DNA of 64,000 nucleotides from Euglena gracilis. Its lineage: Eukaryota > Euglenida > Euglenophyceae > Euglenales. Location of the stretch: positions 19,743,295-19,807,294 of the forward strand of contig CP154956.1 in assembly GCA_039621445.1 (NCBI GenBank). The letters are read 5' to 3'. A program made the position numbers and the translations under genes. Of the stretch, positions 1 to 11,408 are shown one piece after another; position 1 is the stretch's first letter, and each line of letters starts with the position of its first letter. The notes beneath the pieces are model-generated. The model saw nothing but the letters and a program-made list of their open reading frames with translations, was not told where the DNA came from and did not search any database.

Positions 1-560
1 AAAAATGGCAGATTCCACACTTAGGAAGCCATGTTACCCATCAATCGAAAGCTCTTCTCAAGGACTTTCGACAGATGGTCACAGGATTCGGGCATAATGC
101 ACGCAGCGCTTATTTTCAACGATCGTGTCTTCCAAAATTTGACATCCTAATTTGTCGAATCCCACAGCTCAGGTTGCATATTGCATATCAAACGAAAGGT
201 CTCGCCAACACCTTTCGCTTGGTACCCACAGAACTCAGCCAGATTGGAAAGCGCTCTCAAAATCAGCGATCGCATTTTTCCGCATTTTTCGGACGCCATT
301 TGCATATCTGAAATTGCACTTTTCAGCTGCCATGTTGCCCATCGATCGAAAGCTCTTCTCAAGGGCTTTCTGCAGATGGCCTTAGATTTTTGCCATGCTG
401 CGTGGTATTCTACCTCAGAAATTCTCCAAAATTGGCCAAAAGGAAAACTTTTCCTCAAAACCCCCCAATTTTTGGCCCAAGACCACCCAAAAACTGCTCA
501 AATATGATTGCCACCTGTCTACAAACCCTTTTGGACACTTTTTGGCACTTTTTATTTTGG
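1..560 (+). repeat. Dispersed repeat, copy 1 (about 0.5 kb)
   Basis: Closely parallels 19326-19825: both run from CCCATCAAT(C/T)GAAAGCTC through CTCGCCAACACCTTTCGCTT to CTTTTTATTTTGGG. By eye about 85% identical with short indels. The copies share the context of being followed by or near GACGCCGG palindromes. Confidence 0.9.
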
Positions 561-574
561 GTCTCCTAGACGCC

Positions 575-665
575 GGTTTCACGCCCGAACCGGCGTCCAG
601 GACGCCGGTTCGGGCAGAAAATTTCCCACCCGAACCGACGTCCTGGACGCCGGTACGGGAGTGAA
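575..665. repeat. GACGCCGG palindromic repeat
   Basis: Alternating GACGCCGGTTC and GAACCGGCGTC arms separated by short AT-rich spacers; forms a hairpin. Member of the family at 9299, 11283, 17497, 19165 and 20523. Confidence 0.8.
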
Positions 666-669
666 ACCA

Positions 670-2900
670 GCGCCCCCATACACGGTTTCAGTCAAAAAAA
701 AAACAAACAAAAAAGCAAACCAGTTTCAGACGCCGGACGGAATAACCACAGAGATGCAACAGCTGCAGCTGCACTGAAGCTCATCACCACACCAGCAGTA
801 AACATTCCTCTCCCTGACTGTGAAGCAGAACAAATGACCAGATCCGCCAGCCACTGCACACACCAGGGTTGCTGATGAGGGCATTGCCAATGTCTCAACC
901 TGAGGGGGGCAGGGCGTTCCTTAATACACCCCCCCTCCCAGACAAGAAATAAAAATCTGTTGAAGGGGGGTGGTGCTGGCTGGGTGCCCCGAATTTTAGG
1001 TGCAAAAGACATGTTTGGTGAAAATGCGCAAAATCTTTGGTGGGACAGCACTGGCGAAAATTGATTGGTTTTTTAGGTTTCAAAGACTGTGGATCAAACA
1101 AAAAGATATGAAAAATAACAAACAAAAAAAGAAAAAAAAATAAGAAAAAATCAAAAAAAGTGCAATGTAAAAAAAATGAACCCCCCATGAGAAAATGTGA
1201 AGTGCAGCAAAAATAGCAAAGATTCGAAAACAGACACAAAAATTCCACCTGGGCAGCTGATGTGGCGGAGTTAGGGTGGGATTGGGGTTAGGATAATCAG
1301 GGGAAGAGAATATTTTCAGGTTTTTGGCCTCCCCCCCTTCTTCCCGCTGGGAAAGCATTGGGAATTTTCCGAAATACTGCGAAGGTATGGACATATTTCA
1401 AAATCTTCAGAGAGGGGGAAATTAAAACGCTGAAACCTCATGACACCTTTTTAAAAAAAATAATTCAAGTTCCTCCAGCTTAAAAGACGCCCTGGGGATC
1501 CCTCGCTGGGTATCGCCTCCCCAGTGGCTGTCAGATGCATCAAACTTCTCTTTGATAAAATTTGAACAGTGAGTGGTTGGGGTCAGGCTCTGATGTAATG
1601 GGAATGCAAAAAAAAGACTTCTTATTGTTTCCTTAATTTTCTAATGCTGCAGCTTTCTTCATATCAAGAACCGTGTTGTTGTTTGATGATCCCTGGTAGT
1701 CCAGGAACACATATACTGAACCAATATCCAACAAATCCCACCCAGAACCAAACCCCATGTCATTTTGCTGAATTTCCTGTTGGTCCACCTTGCCTGTGAA
1801 GAGCCTGTTGGGGAGTTTGAGAGTCTGCTCACTTGATAAATCTGTGTGTCCCTTTCTTGCAATGACCTGCCAACACATGCTCCCAGCACAAATGATGCAC
1901 AAGCAGCCAACAATATCGAACATAAATGCATTCTTCTGGCCAATTTGTCTAACCTGGAAAGAGGAGCACAAGACATGCAAAGAGACTCAGCAACTCAAAA
2001 CTGGAACTTCTCAACCGCCACCGAAAATCCAAATTTATCAAAATCAAAAATTTGGGTTTTATAATTTGGGTTTGACTTGAAAAATTTGGGTTTTATGAAG
2101 GAGGTCGGATTCTGGACTCCAAACCTAAATATTTGCCTAATAAGAAACTATATTTCTTCAATGACCCAAATTTTTGATTCTGCCCAGGATGGAAGGTGGC
2201 AGTGCCAAGGCCAAGGCCCCCCTTCAGGACCCCCCCACAAAGCCCTCCCAAAGAGCCCCCCTCTCTTGTGGTCCATGGTTTTAGTTCAGTTGAGTTTCTT
2301 GTTCACTGACCCCCCCCTGCCAAGGATGGATATCGGGTGCCGAAAAAATACGTGCAATATCGGCTTTGGGGGGTAATGCACTTTTTTTGTTGTTTTTGGG
2401 TGTTTTTGGGATTCTCCAAATCACACAAAAATGGGGATATCGGGGCACAAAATGATCATATCGACTTCATCAAATTTCATCAAGGATATCGGGGTGTCAA
2501 TCTATCCAAATTTATCGGGACCCCACCCCCTGAAACCAATGTCAACATCCATCCTTGCCCTGCATTACCCGCCCCCATGGAGATCAGGCAGTGAACTTTG
2601 GGTTTTTCGGGCGGGACCCCCCCCCCGTCTTCATTGGAAATACATGGCTTCACCGGTGAAGTTTCTCCATTGAAATTCCTTTAGGGGCGAAGCCCCCAAC
2701 CCCCCCCCCCACCCCTGCCTAACCTCCCATGTACCACCCCCCCCCCCCCCATCTTGTCCCCTACCCCGGCTAATGCTAAGGTATGGGACAAGATCGGGGG
2801 AGGGGGTCAACAAACTTCCTTTGGCGGGCCCTGGCCCGGACCCTTTGGCCAGGTATGGGGGGGGGACAAGATCAGGGGGGATGGTAAGGACTTCCTTTCG
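670..2900. other. No gene recognised
   Basis: AT-rich sequence with poly-C/G runs. No frame shows coding bias. At 2435-2530 and nearby are a few ATATCGGGG repeats. Confidence 0.6.
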
Positions 2901-2917
2901 GACTAAACCCCCCCCCA

Positions 2918-3250
2918 CCTATAAGTAACCACCCTCTATAAGAAACCCCCACCTGCCCACCTATAAGAAACCCTTTGGGGATTTTTGGACCGACGCCCAC
3001 CTGTAAGAAACCCTCACCTGTAAGAAACTCCTGGGAGCTTTGAACCCAACCACCTCTGAGAAACTCTATTTTTCTTCGCGCCGAAGGCGCTGAAAGGAAG
3101 TTTTGACCGTCTTTGGCCACTTTTGGCCTTTTGTCGGCTCAAAATATTTTTGGACATTGAAACCCACCTTTAAGAAACCCCCACCTATAAGAAACCCCTC
3201 GGGCAATTTTTTGGAAACCCACCTGCAAGAAACGGGTTTCTTGTAGGTGG
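2918..3250 (+). repeat. Degenerate tandem repeat, ACCTATAAGAAACCC unit
   Basis: About ten spaced copies of CCACCT(A/G)TAAGAAACCC, ending in one inverted copy (GGGTTTCTTGTAGGTGG). Confidence 0.8.
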
Positions 3251-3594
3251 GGGGGTCGCTGAGCTCTTATCCCTTTATGGGTAAGAGCGAAGCGTACCAC
3301 CGGCGAAACCCCCCCCCCTCGACCCCCCCGCCCCCCCTCCCCCCCCCCCGGGTCGGGGCCACCAGGAGAACCGACGGATTATCACCATGATCCCGGCCTC
3401 GTTCCCGGAATTTTTTTTTTCAGTTGCAAGCGACTGGATTTCTAGTTTCCGAATCACCTGGGTTTGACCCCCAACTCCCCGCCAGGCCCGAGTTATTCAC
3501 GCACGAAGGGGTCCAAACTGGGTAGGATTTACCCGCCCCCCTGGATAAGCCCCCCCCCCTTTGGACTGCCAAAAAATGTCAAATTTCAAAATAT

Positions 3595-4010
3595 CTCCAA
3601 AATGAAGCCAAATCAAAGGAAATGTCCGGAGACCTAATTTGAAGCCCTTGGAACGCCCCATCTACCAGTATTTTGATTTCCCCGCAACTCCCCGCCCAGC
3701 CCGAGATACGGCCGTTTTTGGCCCGGATGGCCGTTTTGTACACTTTTCCCACTGTTCGACTTAGCCGTTTTCGGGGGGTGGGGGGTCAAAAAATCGATGT
3801 TTTCAAAATTTCTCGAAAATGATGCAAAATCAAAGGAAATGTCCGGAGACCTAAATTGAAGCCCTTGGAACCCTCTATCTACTGGGATTTTGGTTTCCCC
3901 GCAACTCCCCGCCCAGCCCGAGATACGGGCGTTTTTTTGGCCAATTTGGGCCGTTTCAGGCCATTTTGTACACTTTTCCCTCTGTTCGACTTGGCCATTT
4001 TCGGCCAAAA
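3595..4010 (+). repeat. Tandem duplication, about 216-bp unit, 2 copies
   Basis: Both copies contain AAGGAAATGTCCGGAGACCT and CGCAACTCCCCGCCCAGCCC in the same order, at 3617 and 3833. Confidence 0.85.
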
Positions 4011-4475
4011 AAGTCGAAAAAAATCGAAGAATTTTTTTTTGCCCGAAACGATGTTTTTGGGCCTCCCGGACCCAGAAAAACTGTTTTTGAGCCGAAAACG
4101 AGCGTTTTTCAACCCGCCAGCACCCCGTTTTGGGCCGCCGACCCATTGACTTCGGGTCAGAACCGGGTCGAAAAAGTCGAAAAAAATCGAAAATTTTTTT
4201 TTGCCTGAAACGATGTTTTTTGGCCTCCCGGACCCGGAAAAACTGTTTTTGACCCGAAAACGAGCGTTTTTCGACCCGCCAGCGCCCCGTTTTGGGCCGC
4301 CGACCCATTGACTTTGGGTGAAAACCGGGTCAAAAAAGTCGAAAAAATCGAAAAAATTTTTTGGACCAAAACAATGTTTTGGGGCCTCCCGGACCCGGAA
4401 AAACTGTTTTCGAGCCGAAAATGAGCGTTTTTCGACCCACCGGCGCCCGCTTTCTGGCACAAAACCCATGGATTT
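4010..4475 (+). repeat. Tandem repeat, about 162-bp unit, nearly 3 copies
   Basis: Units share GGCCTCCCGGACCCGGAAAA, GAGCGTTTTT and GGGCCGCCGACCCATTGACT, at spacings of about 160-165 bp. The open minus-strand frames here are by-products of the repeat. Confidence 0.85.
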
Positions 4476-4884
4476 CAGGCAAACGAGCTCCATGGAGAGG
4501 GCCGGTATGTATGGAGGGGTCAATGAAGGGGTGCGTGCGCGCTTATTAAGAGCTCAGCACTATTCAAAACCTGGTTATGTTCTCCCCAGGTTGCAGGAGG
4601 ATCTGGTTAATGATGGGGTTAAAGTTGTCTTGTAGGGTTTCACTGTTTGGCCTTGGTCAATGCCTGGATTGGATCGAAACATCTAATACCATCCCCCCCC
4701 CCGATCTCATTTGATCCTCCCATACCACCTCCCCCCCTTAATTGACCGTGGGACCTCTCCACCGGACCCCCTTTTCGTCAATTAAGGGGGGTTCAATTAG
4801 GGGGGGTACCTTCCGACCACCTGAGGGTGCCAGGAGGCAGCAGATGTTTGACACCGGCCCGGCGGCTCGGCATGACCTGGTGGG

Positions 4885-5010
4885 GCTTTTTGAGCTGGCT
4901 CATTGCGGGAAATTGGCCGTGGAACTTTTGGTGGTCGCCAGCGACCGTTGGTCATGGTCGACCGACCATTGGTGGTCGGAGCGACCGGTCGCCAGCGACC
5001 ACCAAAATTT
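4885..5010. repeat. GGTCGCTAGCGACC palindrome family (also 12385-12495, 15545-15635)
   Basis: Shared GCGGGAAATTGGCC and GGAACTTTTGGTGGTCGC leader, then nested GGTCGC/GCGACC palindromes. The 15545 copy is inverted. Confidence 0.75.
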
Positions 5011-5094
5011 CGACCCCCTTCAGAAAATTTTTAAGCCCCCCCCCCTTTGGGATGTAATGCAAACCCCCCCCCGTTGTACTGCAAAACGATGCTA

Positions 5095-5312
5095 CCAGGG
5101 GCGCGCATGTAATGCCACGCGCACCGTGAACAAAACAGTCCTAAGTCGCCTTCGGCACCCTTGGTCGTCTAGCGGGGGGGGGGGGGCTGCCGCCCCCCCC
5201 CCCTCCCCCATCCCCCCCCCGCCCTCCAACAACAAAATCCCCTCCGGGGGGTAACCGACCCAGGGCCAGGTGCGCATGTAATGCCACGCGCACCGTAAAC
5301 AAAACAGTCCTA
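5095..5312 (+). repeat. Direct repeat of about 43 bp flanking a poly-C/G core
   Basis: GCGCATGTAATGCCACGCGC through AAAACAGTCCTAA occurs at about 5101 and again at about 5271, with a C/G-rich foldback between. Confidence 0.8.
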
Positions 5313-5339
5313 AACAGGGGGGGGGAAATGCGCTCGCCC

Positions 5340-5820
5340 GGCCTCGGGAAAAATGCGCAAAAATGCGCAAAAATGCGCAAAAAAATGCGCAAAAAATGCG
5401 CATGTTTGGAAAAAATGAGTAAAAATGAGCAAAATCCGAGAAAAATGTGGAAAAATCAGTAAAATTCAAAAATGATCTAAAAGCATGCAAAAATGGCACC
5501 AAATTTGAAGAAATTATGAAGAATAAGGAGGAAAATGTAAGTTTCAAAAAAAAATTCGAAATTTTTAAATATTTAAAAAAAATATCAAAAAAATGGAAAA
5601 AAAATGAGAAAATTTGGGAAAAACATGAAAAAAAGTGCCCAAAAAAAAAAAAAAGAAAAAAGCAAAAAAATGCGAAAAAAATGAAAGCAAAAAACGCGAA
5701 AAAAACGCGCAAAAAAACCGCAAAACGCGAAAAAACACCCCCCCCCCCCCCCCCGCCCGCCCCGCCCCCCACCCCCCCCCCCGCCCCCCCCCCACCCCCC
5801 CCGAAAAAACACCGGGGAAA
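5340..5820. other. Low-complexity A-rich then C-rich tract
   Basis: AAAATGCGC repeats at 5345-5405, A-rich sequence to 5735, then nearly pure C to 5805. The long Lys/Pro frames here reflect composition and not genes. Confidence 0.85.
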
Positions 5821-6352
5821 AAATCAATGGACCCCCCAACAACCCCCCTGTCCCCAAACCCCACCCCAACGCACACCTCCCCTGTCGGTCGCTCAACAGA
5901 CTTTTTTCACCGCTTTTTTCCCCCCTGGTTCCTTTTCCCAAATTTCGGGTTCGGAGGGGGGGTCAACAAAATTGCATAAATGCATTTTTTTTTGCATATG
6001 CATTGAGTTTTGAACTAAGATTTGATTTTTGGCAAATTTGGCTGTCAAATCTCCAATTTGGGACCAATTTGGTCAATTTCATGGTTCCTTTTTTTTCGCC
6101 CCAAATTATTGGGTTCGGAGCAGAACACAAGCATGTCTGTTTTTTGCTAAACAGAAAAATTGCCCCACGTGATTTGCATTTTGGCAAAAATTCTTGGGCC
6201 AGATTTGGCTTGAAACCGTGTTTGGGGTCAATTTCATGGTCTCTTGAGTTGTCGCCCGAAAATTATGCTGATCTGGATGAGCAAACAAGGCACAATGCTG
6301 TCCTGTTATCTCTAAAATGGCAGTGCCCAGAAGAACCATAATTTTCTGCACA

Positions 6353-6474
6353 CAAATTGTGGCTGAGCCAGATTTCAGCTTGAAACCGTGTTTGGGCCGA
6401 TTTTGAGACTTTAAAAGTCTTGAATCTTCGCCCAAACACGGTTTCAGGCTGAAATCTGGGTCAGCCACAATTTG
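6353..6474. repeat. 45-bp-arm hairpin
   Basis: Arms 6353-6397 and 6430-6474 pair with two mismatches around a 32-nt loop. The arms contain CTTGAAACCGTGTTTGGGC. A third partial copy lies at 6200-6228. Not related to the GACGCCGG family. Confidence 0.9.
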
Positions 6475-6799
6475 TTTAAAAACGTGTCAGAGCCCGCCAA
6501 TGCCTGCCCCGAAATTTGTGGTCATGATTCACGCAAGGGGTCAAAAACGCGAAAATGTGAAATTCGGACCGAAAAAACGGCGCCCTAATGGAAAACGTGC
6601 CTGACCACAGATGCCTTAATGGAAAACGTGTCATTGCCACAGATGTTTTAATGGAAAACCTGTCATTGCCACCATAGGTGTAGGAACAATTTTTTCCCAG
6701 GGGGGGGCGAGCCAAAATTTTTTTCTTGGCACAACCAAAATGAATTTTTCTTTATCTTCCTGGCCCGAAGGGGCCGAGACGCTAACGTCTCTTTGAAGC

Positions 6800-7000
6800 C
6801 CAATGGAGCCCAGGTACCATGCCCCCCCCCATATTGTACCCCCCCCTGGGAGCCATTTTCTGGGGGGGAGGTACATTATGGGGGGGGTACAATATGGGGG
6901 GCGGCCAAGGTCATGGTCCATGGTGGGGGGTACCCCGTGGGGGGGGGGGGTACATTATGGGGGGGGTACAATATGGGGGGGGGGCATGGTACAGGGGGGG
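6800..7000 (+). repeat. Poly-G tract with TACAATATGGGGGG units (relative at 11995-12195)
   Basis: Several copies of GTACA(A/T)TATGGGGGG, with one inverted copy at about 6825-6845. The 12-kb relative uses GGACAATATGGGG. Related GGACAATTAGGGG blocks lie at 4735-4810, 15780-15880 and 16480-16570. Confidence 0.7.
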
Positions 7001-7009
7001 GGTCCCGGA

Positions 7010-7180
7010 CCCCCTTAGTTGCACTAAGGCTTCTTGTCTGTTTATGGCCGGCACTAACTTCGCTTCTGGCCCAGCTTGCTGTGTGGTGAGTGGCCAGGTA
7101 CCCCTTACACCAGTGCTCTTTTGTTGCTCCGCCTGGCCGGGTGAGCAACTCTGGTGTAATTCCAGCGCTGTAGGGGCATA
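7010..7180 (+). repeat. Dispersed repeat, copy 1 (about 165 bp)
   Basis: Contains TTCGCTTCTGGCCCAG, TGCTGTGTGGTGAGTGGCC and CCTTACACCAGTGCTCTTTT. Parallels 58556-58722 nearly base for base. Confidence 0.9.
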
Positions 7181-7254
7181 GGAGATCAGGCAGTAGACTT
7201 TGGTCTTTTTGCCCCCTCCCCATGGGGGGTTGGTACACCCCTCCCCCCCCCCTC

Positions 7255-7470
7255 TCCGAGGGCCTCGCCACGCCATTTACCCCCCCTCCCCCCCCCCCTA
7301 GCCGGACCCCCTCGCCACGCCACCGGCGATTTTCGCGATTTTTTGAACGAAAATTTTGTTGGAAAACCATGGTACACCCCTCCCCCCCCCTGGTCGCCGA
7401 CCCCCTCGCCACCCCATTTCCCCCCCTCCCCCCCCCCCTATTCGGACCCCCTCGCCACGGCGTACCAACC
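7255..7470 (+). repeat. C-rich family F (CCCCCTCGCCACGCC), with copies at 14339-14465, 16240-16455, 19250-19310
   Basis: Recurring GACCCCCTCGCCACGCC, often preceded by AAAATTTTCTTGG and CCCGCGCACCCCTCC. The 14339 copy interrupts the reverse transcriptase fragment. A variant (CCCCTCGGCACGGC) fills 17155-17350. Confidence 0.75.
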
Positions 7471-7477
7471 CCCCCAT

Positions 7478-7835
7478 GGTGAAGTTCACCGTTTGAAAGT
7501 TCACCGGGGGGTCCCGGACCCACTCCCCCCCCCTCTGTCTAACCCATCGGCGAACCTCACCAGTGAAGTTCACCAAGAGAGCACTTTTTGGCCAAAAATG
7601 GCCAAAAATGACATTTTTGGGCAAGGTTTCAGAAATTTCGATAAAATTCAATGAAGCATCAACCTCAAAATGACCATTTTTAGAGGAAACGATTAAAATT
7701 TCACCATGAGATTTCACCCCCAACCATCAAACCGGTGAAGTTCACCAGTGAACTTCCCCGCCGAACGCAGAACGCGCCCCCCTCCCCCCCCCCCCCCCGG
7801 TGAACGTTCACCGGTGAAGTTCACCGGGGGGGTCC
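7478..7835. repeat. Cluster of GGTGAA/TTCACC palindromes
   Basis: Repeated GGTGAAGTTCACC-type units at about 7478, 7495, 7549, 7563, 7733, 7799 and 7814, separated by poly-C and unrelated sequence. A related site lies at about 2650. Confidence 0.75.
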
Positions 7836-8519
7836 GCACCCCCCCCAAGGTTGACGGCTTGTTTTTTTTGAAACAAAAAAAACATGTTTTTTTTAAAAAA
7901 AATATGTTTTCTTAAAAAAAAACAAAAAAAACGTCATGGAGGGTTTGGGGGAAAATTTTTTGTAATTTTTTTTTTTAGAAAAAGTGCATTTTTTTATCTC
8001 TACAACATTCATTTTTTTGGGTTGAAAGCATGATTTTTCGCACCAGAAAACACAGATTTGGAAATACTTTCACACATTTGAAAAAAAAAACTTCACAGGG
8101 GGTGTTCGCCCCATGACCCCGCCTCCCCCAACCCAACCTAAGACCCCGTTTTTTTCGGCCATTTTTTCAGAAAAACTTGGCCGGTGATGCCTAATTTGAC
8201 AAAATATTCCGGCAGATTTCCTAATTTTCGTTTGGGGGATTCCTATTTTGGAGCCTAAAAAGGTTTTTTTCTCAAAAATTGGTTTTCGGTGATTTCTAAT
8301 CTGGCCACCGAAAATGTGACCCCCCCCCTCGTGACCCCCCCCCCTGTGACCCCACCCCCGTGACCCCCCCTCGTGACCCAAACCACCCGCGAAAAATTTT
8401 CTTCAAAAAAATGGTCATTTCGCAAGGAAAAAGGTCAATTTTTGCTTTTTCAAAAAAAAACATGTTTTTTTGCGTTTTTTTTTAAAAACATGTTTTTTTT
8501 TTAAAAAAAACAAAAAAAA

Positions 8520-8960
8520 CCTCAACCCTGCCCCCCCCCCCCCGGCACTGCCTAACCTCCATAGTGCTGCTCTTGCCTCCTACCCTCTTCCTACTTTTCT
8601 GTGCGGGGGATGCATGGCGCGGGCACAACACCATGACTGGAAAAATTCCAGTGTGGCCTCCCGGTCCCCCCACTTCCAAAGGGGGGGGTTGGGGGCCGGG
8701 GGGGGGGGGGGACGGGGGGGGGGCCGGGGGGGGGGGGGGACGTGGGGGGGAACTGTGGCTCAATCACCCCCACACGTTTTCTTTGGCATCACGCAAATTT
8801 GTCTGTAAGTTTCTTTTGGTGGACTAAAATACGTGCGCAACCGATATCCAGGACGGGTGGGGGGGGTGGGAGGGGGGGGGGACGGGGGGACGGGGGGGGG
8901 GACGCGGGGGGAACACCCCCGAACTGAACTGGACACGTTGACTTCCCGGAGGGGGGCAGG
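8520..8960. other. C/G homopolymer-rich stretch
   Basis: Long alternating runs of C, then of G, with no supported gene. Pro/Gly-rich frames on both strands are compositional. Confidence 0.8.
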
Positions 8961-9298
8961 GGGGGGTCGGGCGCCAAAGGCGCCGAAATTTTTTTCAAAA
9001 AAAATTTTTTCATTGAAATTGACCTGCAGAGTTTCCCCTAATTCGGCTGGCCAAGAAAATTGAGGGAGGGGGACTCATGGGGAATCGGGTTGTATTCAAA
9101 CAGCCAAGGTGAAAGTGGTTTGTGGGGTCCCAAAAAACAATTAGTAGGTTTGTGGCCAAAATCAGACATCAAGAAGTGCCATGGGTTTCAGGGAGGTGAA
9201 ATGAGCATTTTCTCAAGAGCTTTATTTCGGCCGCCTTTGGCGGCCGAGACAGTAATGGATTTTGCAATTTCATTTTCCGGAAATGTGATTTTTACTTC

Positions 9299-9390
9299 AA
9301 ACAAGGGGTGGCGGACGCCGGTTCTGTCCTGAACCCGGCATCCCCGGACGCCGGGTTCAGGACAGAACCGGCGTCCGCAACCCCTTGTTT
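9299..9390. repeat. 41-bp-arm palindrome of the GACGCCGG family
   Basis: Left arm 9299-9339 and right arm 9350-9390 pair with a single mismatch around a 10-nt loop. The arms start AAACAAGGGG and contain GCGGACGCCGGTTCTGTC. A third half-arm follows at 9405-9435. Confidence 0.92.
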
Positions 9391-9549
9391 AAAGCGGCGT
9401 TTTAGAGACGCCGGGTTCAGGACAGAACCGGCGTTCACCCCCTTCGGGCCAGGGAGCACTTAGAAATATGTTCACTAGCGTTCCCCTTTGGTCCCAGGGG
9501 GGAACAGCCAAAGCGTCCCAAAGCAAATTCTGAAAAAAAAAACCAGAGG

Positions 9550-9559
9550 ATATATATAC

Positions 9560-9597
<38 letters not shown>
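9550..9597. repeat. (AT)n microsatellite
   Basis: Nearly pure AT dinucleotides adjacent to the left end of the 9597 element. Confidence 0.95.
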
Positions 9598-9599
<2 letters not shown>

Positions 9600-9674
9600 G
9601 GGGAGCACACGGCTGGCCGACGGCTGGCCGACGGCTGGCCGACGGCGTGACAGAAGCCGGGTCAGGTTGTCTAT

Positions 9675-9975
9675 CTCATATGGGTAAGCAAATGCCTAAT
9701 TTGGCGTGAAATTGCTAATTTTGAGGAGGAAATTCCTAATTTGATGTGTAAATTCCTAATTTTGAGTGGTCCTAATTTCATGTGTAAGTTCCTAATTTTG
9801 AGTGGCAAATGCCTAATTTTGGGTGTAAAATCCCATTTTCATGTGGAAAATGCACAATTTTGTCTGGCATGAGTGGCAAATACATATTTCGGGGTGAAAA
9901 TTGCTTAATTTCAGCACGTAATGCCTAAATTTGGTGTGCAAATGTTTCATGTTGGGTGCCAAATCTTAATTTCGG
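9675..9975 (+). repeat. Degenerate tandem repeat, CCTAATTTTGNGTG unit
   Basis: About a dozen units of 20-25 bp with the core CCTAATTT. The inverted relative lies at 11745-11890. Confidence 0.75.
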
Positions 9976-10407
9976 ATGTCCGTTTTGAATTATCTTTCGA
10001 ATTCTACAAGAGGGGCTACAATTTTGAGTCACTTGAAACCATTGCACACAATATTTGAGCCTTTTTTTGTCCATTATTAGATAAATTTTGCCAGTGGGAC
10101 ACCAGCTGAGTATTTTTTAGTCATTCGAATTCTATGTGGGCAATAACCGTTCACAATGGCTCTAGAATGACCCCCCCAAAAGGCTGAAATGGTCAAAATT
10201 GGTCAAAAAAAGTCCAAATCAGCAAAAATTGACAAAAATTGACGAAAAATGACTTCAAATGGACAAAAATGCAGCCTCCACCAACGATGAACATGACCTT
10301 GAAGGGAGATTGGCGGCGAAATTGTTTTTGCATTGCAAGGCTGTGGCTCGGGTCATTTTCCTGTGAGTCACATGGCTGGCCGACGGCTGGCCGACGGCAT
10401 GCTCCCC

Positions 10408-10440
10408 CATATATATATATATATATATATATATCTATAT

Positions 10441-10485
<45 letters not shown>

Positions 10486-10511
10486 TATATATATATATAT
10501 ATATATATATA

Positions 10512-10546
<35 letters not shown>

Positions 10547-10563
10547 TATATATATATATATAT

Positions 10564-10614
<51 letters not shown>
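10408..10614. repeat. (AT)n microsatellite, about 207 bp
   Basis: AT dinucleotides with occasional CTATAG interruptions, starting directly after an inverted GGGGGAGCAT-type end. Confidence 0.95.
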
Positions 10615-10615
<1 letters not shown>

Positions 10616-11048
10616 GGTTCCAGCCGTATTCCCCAACCGTATTTCTGACAAAAAAAAACCCAGCAGGTCCAGCCAAAATTTCCCAACCATGATAATAAAC
10701 CCAGCGAGGTCCAACCACAGTTTCCCCTCCGTCTGTCTGAAACAACCCAGGGGGTCCAGCCAACATTTACCAGCCGCAATTCTGAAAAACGCACGGGGGG
10801 TTCCAGCCAGCATTTAACAACCGTATTTCTAAAAAACCCAGGGGGGTCCAGCCAACATTTCCCAACCGTAATTCTAAGAAAAGACCCAGGGGTGGGCAAT
10901 CAACATTAAACCGAATTTTTGAAATAACCCAGGGCGGGTCCAGCCAAAATTTCCCTGCCGTATGTCTGAAAAAACCCGGGGGGGGGGGGTCCACCCAAAA
11001 TTCCCAACCGTACTTCTGAAAAAATCCAGTGGGGTCCAGCCAAAATTT
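10615..11048 (+). repeat. Minisatellite, 45-48 bp unit, about 9 copies
   Basis: Each unit carries GGGGTCCAGCCAA(C/A)ATTTCCC, then AACCGTA-TTCT and AAAAACCCAG, with moderate divergence. Confidence 0.85.
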
Positions 11049-11282
11049 CTGTAATGTGTCTCCTTGCCGGCAATATGTTTTGCCCTGTAATCAGTGCAGC
11101 TGTAGCAACCTGTATGCCTAGCAATCCTCCCCCCCCACCTCAGAAACTGCAAAACACTTGCCGTCAGTCATCCATGATATTTTGCACTCAGCAATTGTGC
11201 CTTTTATCCCCTTTCATCCAAGGAGATTTTTGTTTCTGGGGTCACATTGGCACACTTTTTTACACAAAATACAGTCCCAAAC

Positions 11283-11408
11283 CGGACGTCGGGTTTTGGA
11301 CAGAACTGGCGTTCCTAACGCCGGGTTTTAGGACAGAACCGGCGTCCGGAAAACCCGTGGGGGGGGGACCGGTTCTGTCCTGAACCCGGCATCTCAAACG
11401 CCGGTTTA
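11283..11408. repeat. GACGCCGG palindromic repeat, diverged
   Basis: Contains several half-arms, with AGGACAGAACCGGCGTCC and GGTTCTGTCCTGAACCCGG in opposite orientation. Confidence 0.75.

Noticed and set aside
3634-4523. Two overlapping minus-strand frames of over 200 codons
   Set aside because: Repetitive Phe/Arg/Lys proteins generated by the 162-bp and 216-bp tandem repeats.
10333-10692. Long Ile/Tyr-repeat frames
   Set aside because: They are translations of the (AT)n microsatellite on both strands.
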